Shown here: in pieces, positions 55,555-64,000 of the stretch | How the letters are laid out: the number at the start of each line of letters is the position of its first letter | How positions within the stretch are numbered: the stretch's first letter is position 1 | NCBI RefSeq assembly: GCF_947502445.1 | Contig: NZ_CANMZW010000003.1 | Span: 124,001-188,000, forward strand | Length of the DNA: 64,000 nucleotides | Source: an uncultured Brevibacillus sp. | GTDB taxonomy: Bacteria > Bacillota > Bacilli > Brevibacillales > Brevibacillaceae | Direction of reading: 5' to 3' | Program-made: the position numbers and the translations under genes | The notes under the pieces: model-generated | Seen by the model: the letters and a program-made list of their open reading frames with translations, nothing else | What the model was told of the DNA's origin: nothing | Database searches by the model: none

Positions 55555-56097
55555 TCAATTCAACTCATCCACAACAAGATTGTTATTCGTGAATACGCAA
55601 ATCTCAGCAGCAGTACGCAGTGATGCTTCCGCAATTTCTCTTGCGCTAAGGTGGGGTGCATACGTCTTTAATGCTCTTCCGGCAGCAAGTGCAAAGCTGC
55701 CTCCAGATCCGATTGCCAAGATCCCATCATCTGGTTCGATGATTTCACCATTACCCGATATGAGCAGTAAATGATCCTTGTTCATTACAATCATCATTGC
55801 TTCCAAGCGACGCAAAATTTTATCCATCCGCCACTCCTTGGCCAGCTCTACGGCAGCTCGCTGCAGATTACCATGGTACTCCTCCAGCTTACCTTCGAAC
55901 TTTTCAAAAAGGGTGATCGCGTCTGCTACGGATCCAGCAAAACCTGCCAGAACCTCTCCGCGATAGAGACGTCTTACTTTTTTGGCCCCGTGCTTCATCA
56001 CCATGCTGTTGCCAAAGGTTACCTGACCATCTCCAGCCATCGCTACAGATCCATTATGCTGTATAGCAAAGATTGTTGTTGCGTGAAACTGTTCCAT
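55555..56097 (-). CDS. hslV: ATP-dependent protease peptidase subunit HslV (ClpQ/CodW)
   Basis: HslV is the proteasome-like peptidase of HslUV. The 180-residue product starts [16 protein letters not shown], with a six-residue leader before the conserved TT. E. coli HslV has its catalytic Thr directly after Met; B. subtilis CodW instead uses an N-terminal Ser, which is absent here. Other family segments are [26 protein letters not shown] and [23 protein letters not shown] 56097 has GGGAGG upstream; a start at 56178 gives an implausible N-terminal extension. Confidence 0.96.
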   Translation of the reverse strand: MEQFHATTIFAIQHNGSVAMAGDGQVTFGNSMVMKHGAKKVRRLYRGEVLAGFAGSVADAITLFEKFEGKLEEYHGNLQRAAVELAKEWRMDKILRRLEAMMIVMNKDHLLLISGNGEIIEPDDGILAIGSGGSFALAAGRALKTYAPHLSAREIAEASLRTAAEICVFTNNNLVVDELN

Positions 56098-56113
56098 CAC
56101 TGATTCCTCCCGT

Positions 56114-57055
56114 TTATGGCCGTTTGGCGGAACCGGTATCGCGCGAATTTGCACGCGGATGTGCGGTATCATATACATGGCGTAAGCGCTCTTTGGTCAC
56201 GTGCGTATACACTTGAGTCGTGGAGATATTCACATGCCCCAGCAGCTCCTGAACAACACGCAGATCAGCTCCACCGTTTAACATATGGGTTGCAAATGTA
56301 TGCCGAAACGTATGAGGCGATACACGCAAATGCAGAGCGTACGTATCAACGTATTTGTCTACAATCCGGCGAACACTGCGGTCGGAAAGTGGCTCTCCAC
56401 GGTAATTGACCAGCAGATTGCCGTGGTCTTCTTTTCCTGCTAGCAGCTTATCTCTTCCATACTCTAGGTATTGCCGAAGAATCTCACAAGCATAACTCCC
56501 AACTGGCACATACCTTTCTTTTGCTCCTTTTCCATATACAAGAGCCACCCCCATGTCCGGGTTAACCGCGCTCACAGAAAGTGTAACAAGCTCCATGACG
56601 CGCATGCCACTTGCGTACAGTAGTTCAAAAATCAGCCGATCTCGAATTCCTAGAGGAGTGGAAGTATCTGGGAGATCAAAAAACGCCTGAACCTCTTGTG
56701 GATACAGAAAGGAAGGAAGTTTCTTCTCCATTTTCGGAGTGGAGACGAGTTGGAATGGATTTTGTTCCAGCTTACCTTCACGCAATAAAAAACGATACAA
56801 GCTTCTCAAGCTGGAGAGCTTGCGTGCGATACTTCGCCGAGAAAGCCCCCTACCCACTAATTGCGCAAGGAAGGAGCGACCATGCAAATAAGAAACAGCA
56901 GCAAATACGGTGATTTGGTGCTGTTCCATAAAGGAGACAAATTCGCTGATATCTGCCACATACTGCTTTACCGTATGAGGAGAGGCGTTTTTTTCGACTC
57001 GCAAATAACGGGTAAACATCGCAAGATCCGCAGAATTCTGTTGTGAAATGTCCAT
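56114..57055 (-). CDS. xerC: Tyrosine recombinase XerC (CodV)
   Basis: XerC (CodV) acts with XerD at dif to resolve chromosome dimers. The 313-residue protein has the SAM-like N-terminal domain with [19 protein letters not shown] and the catalytic domain with Arg in [27 protein letters not shown] (His-x-x-Arg), [14 protein letters not shown] (His, then the nucleophilic Tyr). ATG 57055 has GGAGGG upstream. It is the usual gene before hslVU in Bacillales. Confidence 0.95.
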   Translation of the reverse strand: MDISQQNSADLAMFTRYLRVEKNASPHTVKQYVADISEFVSFMEQHQITVFAAVSYLHGRSFLAQLVGRGLSRRSIARKLSSLRSLYRFLLREGKLEQNPFQLVSTPKMEKKLPSFLYPQEVQAFFDLPDTSTPLGIRDRLIFELLYASGMRVMELVTLSVSAVNPDMGVALVYGKGAKERYVPVGSYACEILRQYLEYGRDKLLAGKEDHGNLLVNYRGEPLSDRSVRRIVDKYVDTYALHLRVSPHTFRHTFATHMLNGGADLRVVQELLGHVNISTTQVYTHVTKERLRHVYDTAHPRANSRDTGSAKRP

Positions 57056-57084
57056 ACGGGATGCACCCTCCTCGAAGCACCTAT

Positions 57085-57114
57085 ATAGTAACACAGTCGA
57101 AATTCGGATATCAA
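57085..57114 (-). promoter_or_regulatory. Possible sigma-A promoter before xerC
   Basis: Minus strand: -35 TTGATA (57109-57114), 18-base spacer, -10 TACTAT (57085-57090) preceded by TGT. It lies in the 73-base gap after trmFO, suggesting an internal promoter for xerC-hslVU-codY. Confidence 0.5.
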
Positions 57115-57128
57115 CGTTTATTGTGTCG

Positions 57129-58430
57129 TTATTGTGTAAAATTCTGAATTGTATCTAGCGCCCGCTCAGCAAGCTTTTCGTTTTTCTCTCGCTTGTTTCG
57201 AATTCGCTCTGCTAACTCAGGAACCAAGCCGAAATTCGCGTTCATCGGTTGAAAATGTTTGGAGTCGGCTGTCGTAATATAACGCGCCATACTGCCGATT
57301 ACTGTTTCAGGTGGCAATACAAGCAGCTCCTCGCCCTTTGCCAGTCTTGCAGCATTTATACCCGCCAACAAACCAGACGCAGCGGATTCCACATAGCCTT
57401 CAACACCTGTCATTTGTCCAGCAAAGAATAGGCTCTCACGCTCTTTATACTGGTATGTAGGCTTCAACAGCTTAGGAGAGTTAATGAAGGTATTACGGTG
57501 CATAACGCCGTAACGAACAATCTCACAGTTCTCCAAACCAGGAATCATAGAGAAAACACGCTTTTGCTCAGGCCATTTCAAATGGGTTTGAAAGCCTACG
57601 ATGTTATATAAAGTTGCAGCACCATTGTCCTGTCTGAGCTGAACTACCGCATAAGGCTTTTTACCTGTTCGCGGATCAATCAGTCCTACTGGCTTTAACG
57701 GACCAAACACCATGGTTTGACGACCACGCTTTGCCATGACTTCGATTGGCATGCAGCCTTCAAAGAAAATCTCTTTTTCAAATTCCTTCAAAGGCACTGC
57801 TTCAGCAGCAATCAGCTCATCATAAAAGCGATTGAACTCTTCTTCTGACATTGGACAATTCAAGTACGCTGCCTCACCTTTATCGTAGCGGGAAGCCACA
57901 AATACTTTGTTCATATCGATTGATTCTTTTTCAAGAATCGGTGCTGCTGCGTCGTAGAAGTACAGGTACTCTTCACCGGTTAGATCCTTGAGCTGCTGGG
58001 ACAGTGCAGGAGATGTCAACGGTCCTGTCGCAATCACGACGATCCCTTCAGGAATCTCTGTAATTTCTTCCGTAACCACCTCTACCAGAGGATGGTTTCG
58101 CACTGCCTCTGTCACATAATCAGCAAACTCATGACGGTCTACCGCAAGCGCCCCTCCAGCTGGAACAGCACAACGGTCCGCAGCACTGATGATCACAGAT
58201 CCTAGGCGACGCATTTCTTCCTTTAAAACACCAACTGCATTCGTCAAGGTATTCGCTCGTAGCGAGTTACTGCACACCAATTCAGCGAACTTGTCTGTAT
58301 GATGTGCAGGCGTCTGTGTTTTCGGTCTCATTTCATACAATTTCACGGGTACTCCGGCCTGTGCAATTTGCCATGCGGCTTCACTTCCAGCCAAACCGGC
58401 GCCCACAACAGTGATAGTTGGCAATGTCAT
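57129..58430 (-). CDS. trmFO: Folate/FAD-dependent tRNA (U54) methyltransferase TrmFO
   Basis: TrmFO makes 5-methyluridine at tRNA position 54 using methylenetetrahydrofolate and FADH2. The 433-residue protein has the FAD dinucleotide motif [39 protein letters not shown], the catalytic-cysteine region [16 protein letters not shown] / [28 protein letters not shown], and [23 protein letters not shown] precedes the ATG. Confidence 0.97.
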   Translation of the reverse strand: MTLPTITVVGAGLAGSEAAWQIAQAGVPVKLYEMRPKTQTPAHHTDKFAELVCSNSLRANTLTNAVGVLKEEMRRLGSVIISAADRCAVPAGGALAVDRHEFADYVTEAVRNHPLVEVVTEEITEIPEGIVVIATGPLTSPALSQQLKDLTGEEYLYFYDAAAPILEKESIDMNKVFVASRYDKGEAAYLNCPMSEEEFNRFYDELIAAEAVPLKEFEKEIFFEGCMPIEVMAKRGRQTMVFGPLKPVGLIDPRTGKKPYAVVQLRQDNGAATLYNIVGFQTHLKWPEQKRVFSMIPGLENCEIVRYGVMHRNTFINSPKLLKPTYQYKERESLFFAGQMTGVEGYVESAASGLLAGINAARLAKGEELLVLPPETVIGSMARYITTADSKHFQPMNANFGLVPELAERIRNKREKNEKLAERALDTIQNFTQ

Positions 58431-58471
58431 GCTGTCAATCCTCCAAACCTACAAAAATCTCAAGAATCGCA

Positions 58472-60550
58472 TTAGGAATCTGCTTCTTCCTGATAATCGC
58501 ATTTGGTACAAACGATGCTTACGCCTTGTTTCTTCCGTTTTTTCTCTATTAACATGCTAGAGCATTTCGGGCATGGTCTTGCAATCGGTTTGTCCCAAGA
58601 AACAAAATCGCACTCAGGATATTGATTGCAACCATAAAAAATTCGGCTCTTCTTAGATTTACGTTCGATAATCTCTCCGGTTTCACATTGCGGGCACTTT
58701 ACACCAGTTTCTTTTACGATTGGCTTGGTGTTCCGACAATCCGGGAATCCGGAGCAAGCGAGGAATTTCCCGAAACGTCCGAGCTTATATACCATGACGC
58801 GTCCGCAAAGCTCGCACATTTCATCAGATTCTTCGTCTTTTAGTTCAACTTCCTTCATCTCTTCTTCCGCGAAGGCAACCCGTTTCGCAAAGCCTCCGTA
58901 AAACGCATCGAGCACATTTACCCAATTGGCGATCCCGTCTTCAATACCGTCTAGATCACTTTCCATATGTGCCGTAAACTCCACATCAAGAATCTCAGGA
59001 AAGAACTCCTCCATCAGGGTGATCACGATTTCTCCCAATTCTGTGGGAACAAATCGTTTTTCCTCGAGGGCGACGTAGCCGCGTTTTTGAACGGTTTCCA
59101 AAGTAGGAGCGTATGTAGAAGGACGACCGATGCCTTGTTCCTCCAACGTCTTTACTAAACGTGCTTCGGAGTATCGAGGAGGTGGCTGTGTAAAATGCTG
59201 CGAAGGTTCGATGCTTTTCTGCTCAAGTGTCTGTCCCTCTGCGATCGGTGGCAAAAAGCTCTCTTCTTCTGTTCCGTCATCGTTTCCTTCAATATATACT
59301 TTCATGAAGCCAGGAAATTTTACCTTAGAGCCTGTTGCCCGAAAAATAACGTCTCCGATGGCGATGTCTACGCTCATCGTGTCCAATACTGCCGAAGACA
59401 TTTGACTTGCCAGGAACCGTTCCCAAATCAAGCGATACAGGCGCAGCTGATCACGAGACAAAAATTCCTTGATCTCATCCGGCGTACGTATAACCGCCGT
59501 AGGGCGGATTGCTTCGTGGGCATCCTGTGCATTCTCGTTTTTAGCAGCAGTTCGTGGCTCCGACAAGACGTACTCGGCACCAAACTTTTCCAGTATGTAT
59601 GCTTTTGCTTCTTCTTGTGCGGTAGCTGATATGCGGGTCGAGTCGGTACGCATGTAGGTAATCAAACCGACTGCCCCTTCCTTGCTACCAACGTCAATAC
59701 CTTCGTACAGCTCCTGGGCAATCCGCATGGTTTTGGCTGTACGGAAATTCAGCTTTCGCGCCGCCTCTTGCTGCAAGGAGCTGGTGATGAACGGAGGCGC
59801 AGGATTCCGCTTGCGTTCCCGCTTCGTCACTTTCTGAACGACATGCGGCTGATCCGCCATCCTTTTGTAGACTTCCTGAACATCCGCCTCTGACTTCAGT
59901 TCAACTTTTTCGTCTCCATAGCCGTAAAATTTGGCTTCAAAGTCTTTTCCGTTGCTGTTGAGCTTGCTTGCTATCGTCCAGTATTCTTCCGGAATGAATT
60001 GCTGAATTTCCCGTTCCCGATCAAGAATCATTTTTACGGTAACAGATTGCACACGACCTGCACTAAGGCCTTTGCGCACTTTTTTCCACAAGATCGGACT
60101 GATATTGTATCCAACCAATCTGTCGAGAATACGACGAGCCTGCTGTGCATTCACCAAATCCATATTGATGTGACGCGGGTGTTTGAAAGCTTCTTTGATG
60201 GCGTCCTTCGTGATTTCATTAAACACGACCCGAAGTGGCTGGTTTAGATCCAACCCCAAGTATTGAGCCAAATGCCAAGCAATTGCTTCCCCTTCGCGAT
60301 CCGGGTCAGCCGCGAGGTATACTTTCTTCACTTTTTTGGCGGCATCTTTCAGGGTCTTCAATACATCCCCTTTGCCGCGAATGGTTATGTATTTGGGTTC
60401 AAAGCCACGTGTCACGTCCACACCCGTCTGACTTTTCGGGAGGTCCCTCACGTGTCCCATAGATGCTTTGACAATATATTTGCTACCCAGATATTTTCCA
60501 ATGGTTTTCGCTTTCGCAGGGGATTCTACGATTACGAGCGTGTCAGCCAT
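58472..60550 (-). CDS. topA: DNA topoisomerase I
   Basis: TopA relaxes negative supercoils by single-strand passage. The 692-residue protein has the N-terminal Toprim domain ([33 protein letters not shown]), the active-site Tyr in [12 protein letters not shown], and three C-terminal four-Cys zinc ribbons starting CELCGR, CPQCETG and CPKCSS. GGGGAGG precedes the ATG. Length equals that of the B. subtilis enzyme. Confidence 0.98.
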   Translation of the reverse strand: MADTLVIVESPAKAKTIGKYLGSKYIVKASMGHVRDLPKSQTGVDVTRGFEPKYITIRGKGDVLKTLKDAAKKVKKVYLAADPDREGEAIAWHLAQYLGLDLNQPLRVVFNEITKDAIKEAFKHPRHINMDLVNAQQARRILDRLVGYNISPILWKKVRKGLSAGRVQSVTVKMILDREREIQQFIPEEYWTIASKLNSNGKDFEAKFYGYGDEKVELKSEADVQEVYKRMADQPHVVQKVTKRERKRNPAPPFITSSLQQEAARKLNFRTAKTMRIAQELYEGIDVGSKEGAVGLITYMRTDSTRISATAQEEAKAYILEKFGAEYVLSEPRTAAKNENAQDAHEAIRPTAVIRTPDEIKEFLSRDQLRLYRLIWERFLASQMSSAVLDTMSVDIAIGDVIFRATGSKVKFPGFMKVYIEGNDDGTEEESFLPPIAEGQTLEQKSIEPSQHFTQPPPRYSEARLVKTLEEQGIGRPSTYAPTLETVQKRGYVALEEKRFVPTELGEIVITLMEEFFPEILDVEFTAHMESDLDGIEDGIANWVNVLDAFYGGFAKRVAFAEEEMKEVELKDEESDEMCELCGRVMVYKLGRFGKFLACSGFPDCRNTKPIVKETGVKCPQCETGEIIERKSKKSRIFYGCNQYPECDFVSWDKPIARPCPKCSSMLIEKKRKKQGVSIVCTKCDYQEEADS

Positions 60551-60585
60551 TTTTTTCCTCCCCTTTTAGTAAGGAATCTTCCCTA

Positions 60586-60614
60586 TTATTAAATATGCTC
60601 ATCCGATTTGTCAA
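60586..60614 (-). promoter_or_regulatory. Sigma-A promoter for topA
   Basis: Minus strand: perfect -35 TTGACA (60609-60614). The -10 is either TAATAA at 17 bases (60586-60591) or TTTAAT at 15 bases (60588-60593). It lies about 40 bases before the topA ATG, in the dprA-topA gap. Confidence 0.6.
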
Positions 60615-60660
60615 ACACTTGCAAGACTTTAGGGGGATTCCGGGTGCAGAAGAGCCCTGC

Positions 60661-61770
60661 CTATCGCTTCGCGAAATACCCCCCAGCCAGAGCAACAAGT
60701 GTCCCTTTCGCTTCTAAACGAAACAAAACCTGATGGAGACTTTTGCGCATATCTGGGTCCACTTGAGCCAGCAGTTCATCAACGTGAATGCCTTCGTGTG
60801 TAACGATATCTATGATCGCCAGCTCTTCTTTATCCAATAAGTTTTGGTTCAAATAATCGCGATGACCAGGCTCAGTGTCAGGAATTAGTGGATATCCCAG
60901 CTCATCCAGAACATCAAAGCTACCTGTTACTAGCTTTGCACCTTGTTTGATCAAGTTATGCGGCCCCATGCTCAACGATGAAAAAATCGGACCAGGAATC
61001 GCAAAAACATCCTTCCCTTGCTCTAATGCACAATCTGCAGTAATCAGCGACCCACTTTTTTCTGCCGCTTCTACCACTAAAATCCCCATACTAAGCCCGC
61101 TAATAATTCGGTTTCGCTCGGGAAACAGCCCTGGTACAGGTGGTGTTCCAGGTGGATATTCAGATAGAAGCAGGCCAAACATGGCAATTTTTTCATAAAG
61201 TGCGCGATGACGAGGCGGATAAACCTGATCGATTCCACACCCGAGAACACCTACTGTTTTTCCATTGTTCTTCAGTGTGGTTTCATGCGCTTCCCCATCA
61301 ATTCCATAAGCCAAACCTGAAATAATCACGAGCCCTGCTTGCACCAATTCCTTCACTAAACAAGAGCAGCTCGCTCTACCATAAGGAGTAGGCTTTCGCG
61401 AGCCGACCACTCCAATTGCTGGCTTTTTCAATAGCTGTAGCTCTCCCCGATAAAATAATACAAGTGGAGGATCAGGAATGTGGTGTAGCTGATCGGGAAA
61501 ATCCTCATCTAAAAAGCATACATACTGTATACCATTTGATATACGCTCACGCAGTATTTTCAATGCAACTGCTTCTTTGCGCAGTTGGTTTCCTTCTTTC
61601 ATTATAGATGCTGACAGCTTCAGCTCGTGGCTGAGTGAATCCCATTTTTTCATCGCTTCTTTAAAGGAGCCTGCCATTTCATACATCGCTCTCAGCTTCA
61701 CTCTTCCCAGCCCAGGAACACTTGACAACAAGTAAAGCCAATCGCGCTCACTCACCTGGTCTACAAACAT
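60661..61770 (-). CDS. dprA: DNA processing protein DprA (Smf)
   Basis: DprA loads RecA onto incoming single strands during natural transformation. The 369-residue protein has an N-terminal SAM-like region (LLSSVPGLGRVKLRAMYE), the Rossmann-like core with VGVVGSRKPTPYGRAS, ISGLAYGIDGEAHE, GVLGCGIDQVYPPRH, and PERNRIISGLSMGILVVEAAEKSGSLITA, and a C-terminal winged helix (THEGIHVDELLAQV). GGAGGAGGGG precedes the ATG. Confidence 0.97.
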   Translation of the reverse strand: MFVDQVSERDWLYLLSSVPGLGRVKLRAMYEMAGSFKEAMKKWDSLSHELKLSASIMKEGNQLRKEAVALKILRERISNGIQYVCFLDEDFPDQLHHIPDPPLVLFYRGELQLLKKPAIGVVGSRKPTPYGRASCSCLVKELVQAGLVIISGLAYGIDGEAHETTLKNNGKTVGVLGCGIDQVYPPRHRALYEKIAMFGLLLSEYPPGTPPVPGLFPERNRIISGLSMGILVVEAAEKSGSLITADCALEQGKDVFAIPGPIFSSLSMGPHNLIKQGAKLVTGSFDVLDELGYPLIPDTEPGHRDYLNQNLLDKEELAIIDIVTHEGIHVDELLAQVDPDMRKSLHQVLFRLEAKGTLVALAGGYFAKR

Positions 61771-61824
61771 GTCTTCCCCTCCTCCAAACCTATCGTTTTA
61801 CAAATATCGATGGTATCGAGTGCT

Positions 61825-61854
61825 ATTTTATCGAAAGACAGTGGTCTGGCTCAA
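61825..61854 (-). promoter_or_regulatory. Weak candidate promoter for dprA
   Basis: Minus strand: TTGAGC (61849-61854), 18-base spacer, TAAAAT (61825-61830). The -35 matches only four positions. A promoter is expected here because the sucCD terminator lies directly upstream, but this assignment is tentative. Confidence 0.35.
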
Positions 61855-61887
61855 AAATAAAAACGGACAGGCGTATAACCTGTCCGC
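61853..61887 (-). terminator. sucCD terminator
   Basis: Minus strand: CGGACAGG and CCTGTCCG (61879-61886 with 61864-61871) form a perfect stem with a seven-base loop, followed by TTTTTATTTTT. It lies about 20 bases past the sucD stop. Confidence 0.9.
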
Positions 61888-61905
61888 TTCTAGCTATTCA
61901 CGAGC

Positions 61906-62808
61906 TTATTTGCTCATTACTTTGTCAAGCATGCCGCGCTCAGTCAGCAGTTGAACCAAAGTTTCACCGATAACTGCAGGCGTTTTTGCTACGCGAATAC
62001 CACATTCTTCGAGCTTCGCGATTTTCTCAGCGGCTGTACCTTTACCGCCGGAGATGATCGCACCAGCGTGGCCCATGCGTTTTCCTGGAGGCGCAGTTTG
62101 TCCGCCGATGAAGCCTACAACTGGCTTTTTCATGTTAGCAGCGATCCACTCAGCTGCTTCCTCTTCTGCAGTACCACCGATTTCACCCAGCATGATAACT
62201 GCTTCAGTGTCTGGATCTTCGTTGAACATCTTCAGAACATCGATGAACTCCATGCCTTTAACAGGGTCCCCACCGATACCTACAGCAGTGGATTGACCAA
62301 TACCGCGAGTAGAAGTTTGGTGTACTGCTTCATAAGTCAAGGTACCAGAGCGGGATACGATACCTACTTTACCTGGAACGTGGATGTAGCCAGGCATGAT
62401 ACCGATTTTGCACTCACCTGGAGTGATAACACCAGGGCAGTTAGGTCCCACCAGTTTAGTTTTCTTGCCTTCCATGTAACGTTTTACTTTTACCATGTCC
62501 AGAACAGGAATACCTTCTGTGATGCAAATAACCAGATCCAGCTCAGCATCTACAGCTTCCATGATCGCATCAGCAGCGAATGGAGGAGCAACGTAGATTA
62601 CGGATGCAGTTGCGCCCGTTTTTTCTACAGCTTCTGCTACTGTGTTGAAAATTGGAATACCGTCAACCTCAGTGCCGCCTTTACCAGGTGTTACACCGCC
62701 CACCATTTGTGTACCGTATTCAACGGCTCCGCGAGTGTGGAACAGACCAGTTGCACCCGTAATCCCTTGCGTAATTACTTTTGTATTTTTATTAACGAGA
62801 ATACTCAT
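61906..62808 (-). CDS. sucD: Succinyl-CoA synthetase (ADP-forming) alpha subunit
   Basis: SucD forms succinyl-CoA synthetase with SucC in the TCA cycle. The 300-residue protein has the N-terminal CoA-binding Rossmann domain ([21 protein letters not shown]) and the phosphohistidine loop [24 protein letters not shown] precedes the ATG, and it follows sucC by 44 bases. Confidence 0.98.
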   Translation of the reverse strand: MSILVNKNTKVITQGITGATGLFHTRGAVEYGTQMVGGVTPGKGGTEVDGIPIFNTVAEAVEKTGATASVIYVAPPFAADAIMEAVDAELDLVICITEGIPVLDMVKVKRYMEGKKTKLVGPNCPGVITPGECKIGIMPGYIHVPGKVGIVSRSGTLTYEAVHQTSTRGIGQSTAVGIGGDPVKGMEFIDVLKMFNEDPDTEAVIMLGEIGGTAEEEAAEWIAANMKKPVVGFIGGQTAPPGKRMGHAGAIISGGKGTAAEKIAKLEECGIRVAKTPAVIGETLVQLLTERGMLDKVMSK

Positions 62809-62852
62809 CGCGTAATTTTCCCACCTTTTTTGACGTATCTACTCGCTTATTC

Positions 62853-64000
62853 TTACTTCACCAAGGATACGATTTTTTCAGCGCCATCTGCCATAGATTC
62901 AGCAGCTACGATGTTCAAGCCAGACTCGTTGAGGATTTTCTTACCCAGATCAACGTTAGTACCTTCGAGACGAACTACGAGAGGTTTGTCCAGTTTGATT
63001 TGTTTTGCTGCATTCACTACGCCGTTTGCGATAACGTCGCACTTCATGATGCCGCCGAAAATGTTGACGAAAATACCTTTTACTTTTTCGTCACGGAGAA
63101 TAATTTTGAACGCTTCTGTTACTTTTTCTTCAGTAGCTCCGCCACCAACGTCAAGGAAGTTCGCAGGGTCTCCACCGTAGAATTTCACGATGTCCATTGT
63201 AGCCATCGCCAGACCAGCACCGTTTACCATGCAACCAATGTTTCCATCGAGAGCGATGTAGGACAGGTCGAATTTGGAGGCTTCGATTTCTTTTTCGTCT
63301 TCTTCATCCAGGTCGCGCAGAGCTACGATGTCAGGGTGACGGTAGAGTGCGTTGCTGTCGAAGTTCAATTTCGCATCGAGTGCCATTACTTCGCCGTCGC
63401 CAGTTACAACCAACGGGTTGATCTCAGCGATGGAAGCATCTTTATCAACAAAAGCTTGGTACAAGCTCATCATGAACTTGGCCGCTTTGTTAATGAGTTC
63501 TTTTGGAATATTGATCGCATAAGCCAAGCGACGAGCTTGGAAGCCGTTCAGACCAGTTACTGGATCAACTACTTCTTTGAAGATTTTTTCTGGAGTGTTT
63601 GCTGCTACTTCCTCGATGTCCATACCGCCCTCTTCAGAAGCCATCATTACGACGCTTCCAGTTGCGCGGTCAACTACTACACCTACGTAGTATTCTTTTT
63701 TGATGTCGCAGCCTTGCTCGATCAGAAGACGTTTCACTTCTTTGCCTTCTGGTCCTGTTTGATGAGTAACGAGTACTTTGCCAAGAATTTCACTGGCATA
63801 TGTACGAACTTCATCCAGATTTTTTGCGACTTTTACCCCGCCAGCCTTACCACGGCCACCAGCGTGAATTTGCGCTTTTACTACGTTTACTTGAGTGCCA
63901 AGTTCTTTTGCTGCTTCTACAGCTTCTTCAACTGTGAAAGCTACGCGTCCTTCAGGAACTTTTACACCGTACTGCTTAAGTATCTCTTTACCTTGATACT
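62853..64000 (-). CDS. sucC: Succinyl-CoA synthetase beta subunit (5' end beyond window)
   Basis: SucC carries the ATP-grasp nucleotide site of succinyl-CoA synthetase. The frame is open to the right edge, where it reads [12 protein letters not shown]; by comparison with the family only about five N-terminal residues are missing. Other family segments are [40 protein letters not shown] and [15 protein letters not shown]. An internal ATG at 63737 is not the start. Confidence 0.98.
   Translation of the reverse strand, partial: YQGKEILKQYGVKVPEGRVAFTVEEAVEAAKELGTQVNVVKAQIHAGGRGKAGGVKVAKNLDEVRTYASEILGKVLVTHQTGPEGKEVKRLLIEQGCDIKKEYYVGVVVDRATGSVVMMASEEGGMDIEEVAANTPEKIFKEVVDPVTGLNGFQARRLAYAINIPKELINKAAKFMMSLYQAFVDKDASIAEINPLVVTGDGEVMALDAKLNFDSNALYRHPDIVALRDLDEEDEKEIEASKFDLSYIALDGNIGCMVNGAGLAMATMDIVKFYGGDPANFLDVGGGATEEKVTEAFKIILRDEKVKGIFVNIFGGIMKCDVIANGVVNAAKQIKLDKPLVVRLEGTNVDLGKKILNESGLNIVAAESMADGAEKIVSLVK

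Noticed and set aside
61951..63180. Plus-strand open frame (409 codons) opposite sucD/sucC
   Set aside because: Antisense to two conserved enzymes, composition rich in Phe, Ser, Cys and Thr, no recognisable domain; a product of codon bias on the real strand.

Overview
The window is a 64 kb stretch of ordinary, densely packed chromosome from a motile Gram-positive Firmicute. The gene order matches the sucCD–dprA–topA–codY–fla/che–rpsB–tsf–polC–nusA–infB–truB block of Bacillales, but runs right to left. Protein sequences, SwrB/SwrD-type accessory genes, full-consensus AAGGAGG ribosome binding sites and frequent TTG/GTG starts point to the Bacillaceae/Paenibacillaceae. Brevibacillus is my best guess, by recognition and not by any search. 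Every gene I can support is on the minus strand, so transcription enters at 64000 and leaves at 1. I see no tRNA, rRNA, CRISPR array, insertion sequence or prophage gene.

Layout in transcription order. 64000-61850: sucC (5' part outside the window) and sucD, closed by a strong terminator. 61770-53243: dprA, topA, trmFO, xerC, hslV, hslU and codY, ending in a perfect terminator. 53242-52939: a 300-base gap with the probable fla/che promoter and a candidate CodY site. 52938-22468: a ~30 kb fla/che operon covering rod proteins, basal body, export ATPase, hook, switch, export gate, FlhF/FlhG, chemotaxis proteins, sigD and a tail of poorly characterised genes; its terminator overlaps the last codons. 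22448-20355: rpsB and tsf, each with its own promoter. 20267-13705: pyrH, frr, uppS, cdsA, dxr, rseP and ispG, for UMP synthesis, ribosome recycling, isoprenoid and lipid synthesis, and intramembrane proteolysis. 13664-7437: proS and polC. 7403-1: the rimP-nusA-rnpM-ylxQ-infB-ylxP-rbfA-nrnA-truB operon for transcription, translation and RNA turnover; truB runs off the left edge.

The genes work as three modules: growth machinery at both ends and a motility organelle with its own sigma factor and chemotaxis circuit between. CodY, whose B. subtilis counterpart represses motility during nutrient sufficiency, is encoded immediately upstream of the flagellar operon.

I found no clearly novel multi-gene system. 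The points most worth a second look are: (i) flgD is missing from its usual place between fliK and the hook genes; (ii) the rimP-nusA leader and intercistronic region carry weak terminator-like hairpins with interrupted U tracts, compatible with autoregulation by NusA; (iii) a small structured element with an identical 14-base core lies in front of both nusA and polC; (iv) the fla/che tail holds unnamed genes, including a Pro-rich protein with only the LysM-like part of MltG; (v) FliY has an extreme Pro/Gln/Tyr/Met-rich linker; and (vi) there is a candidate CodY box in the fla/che leader.
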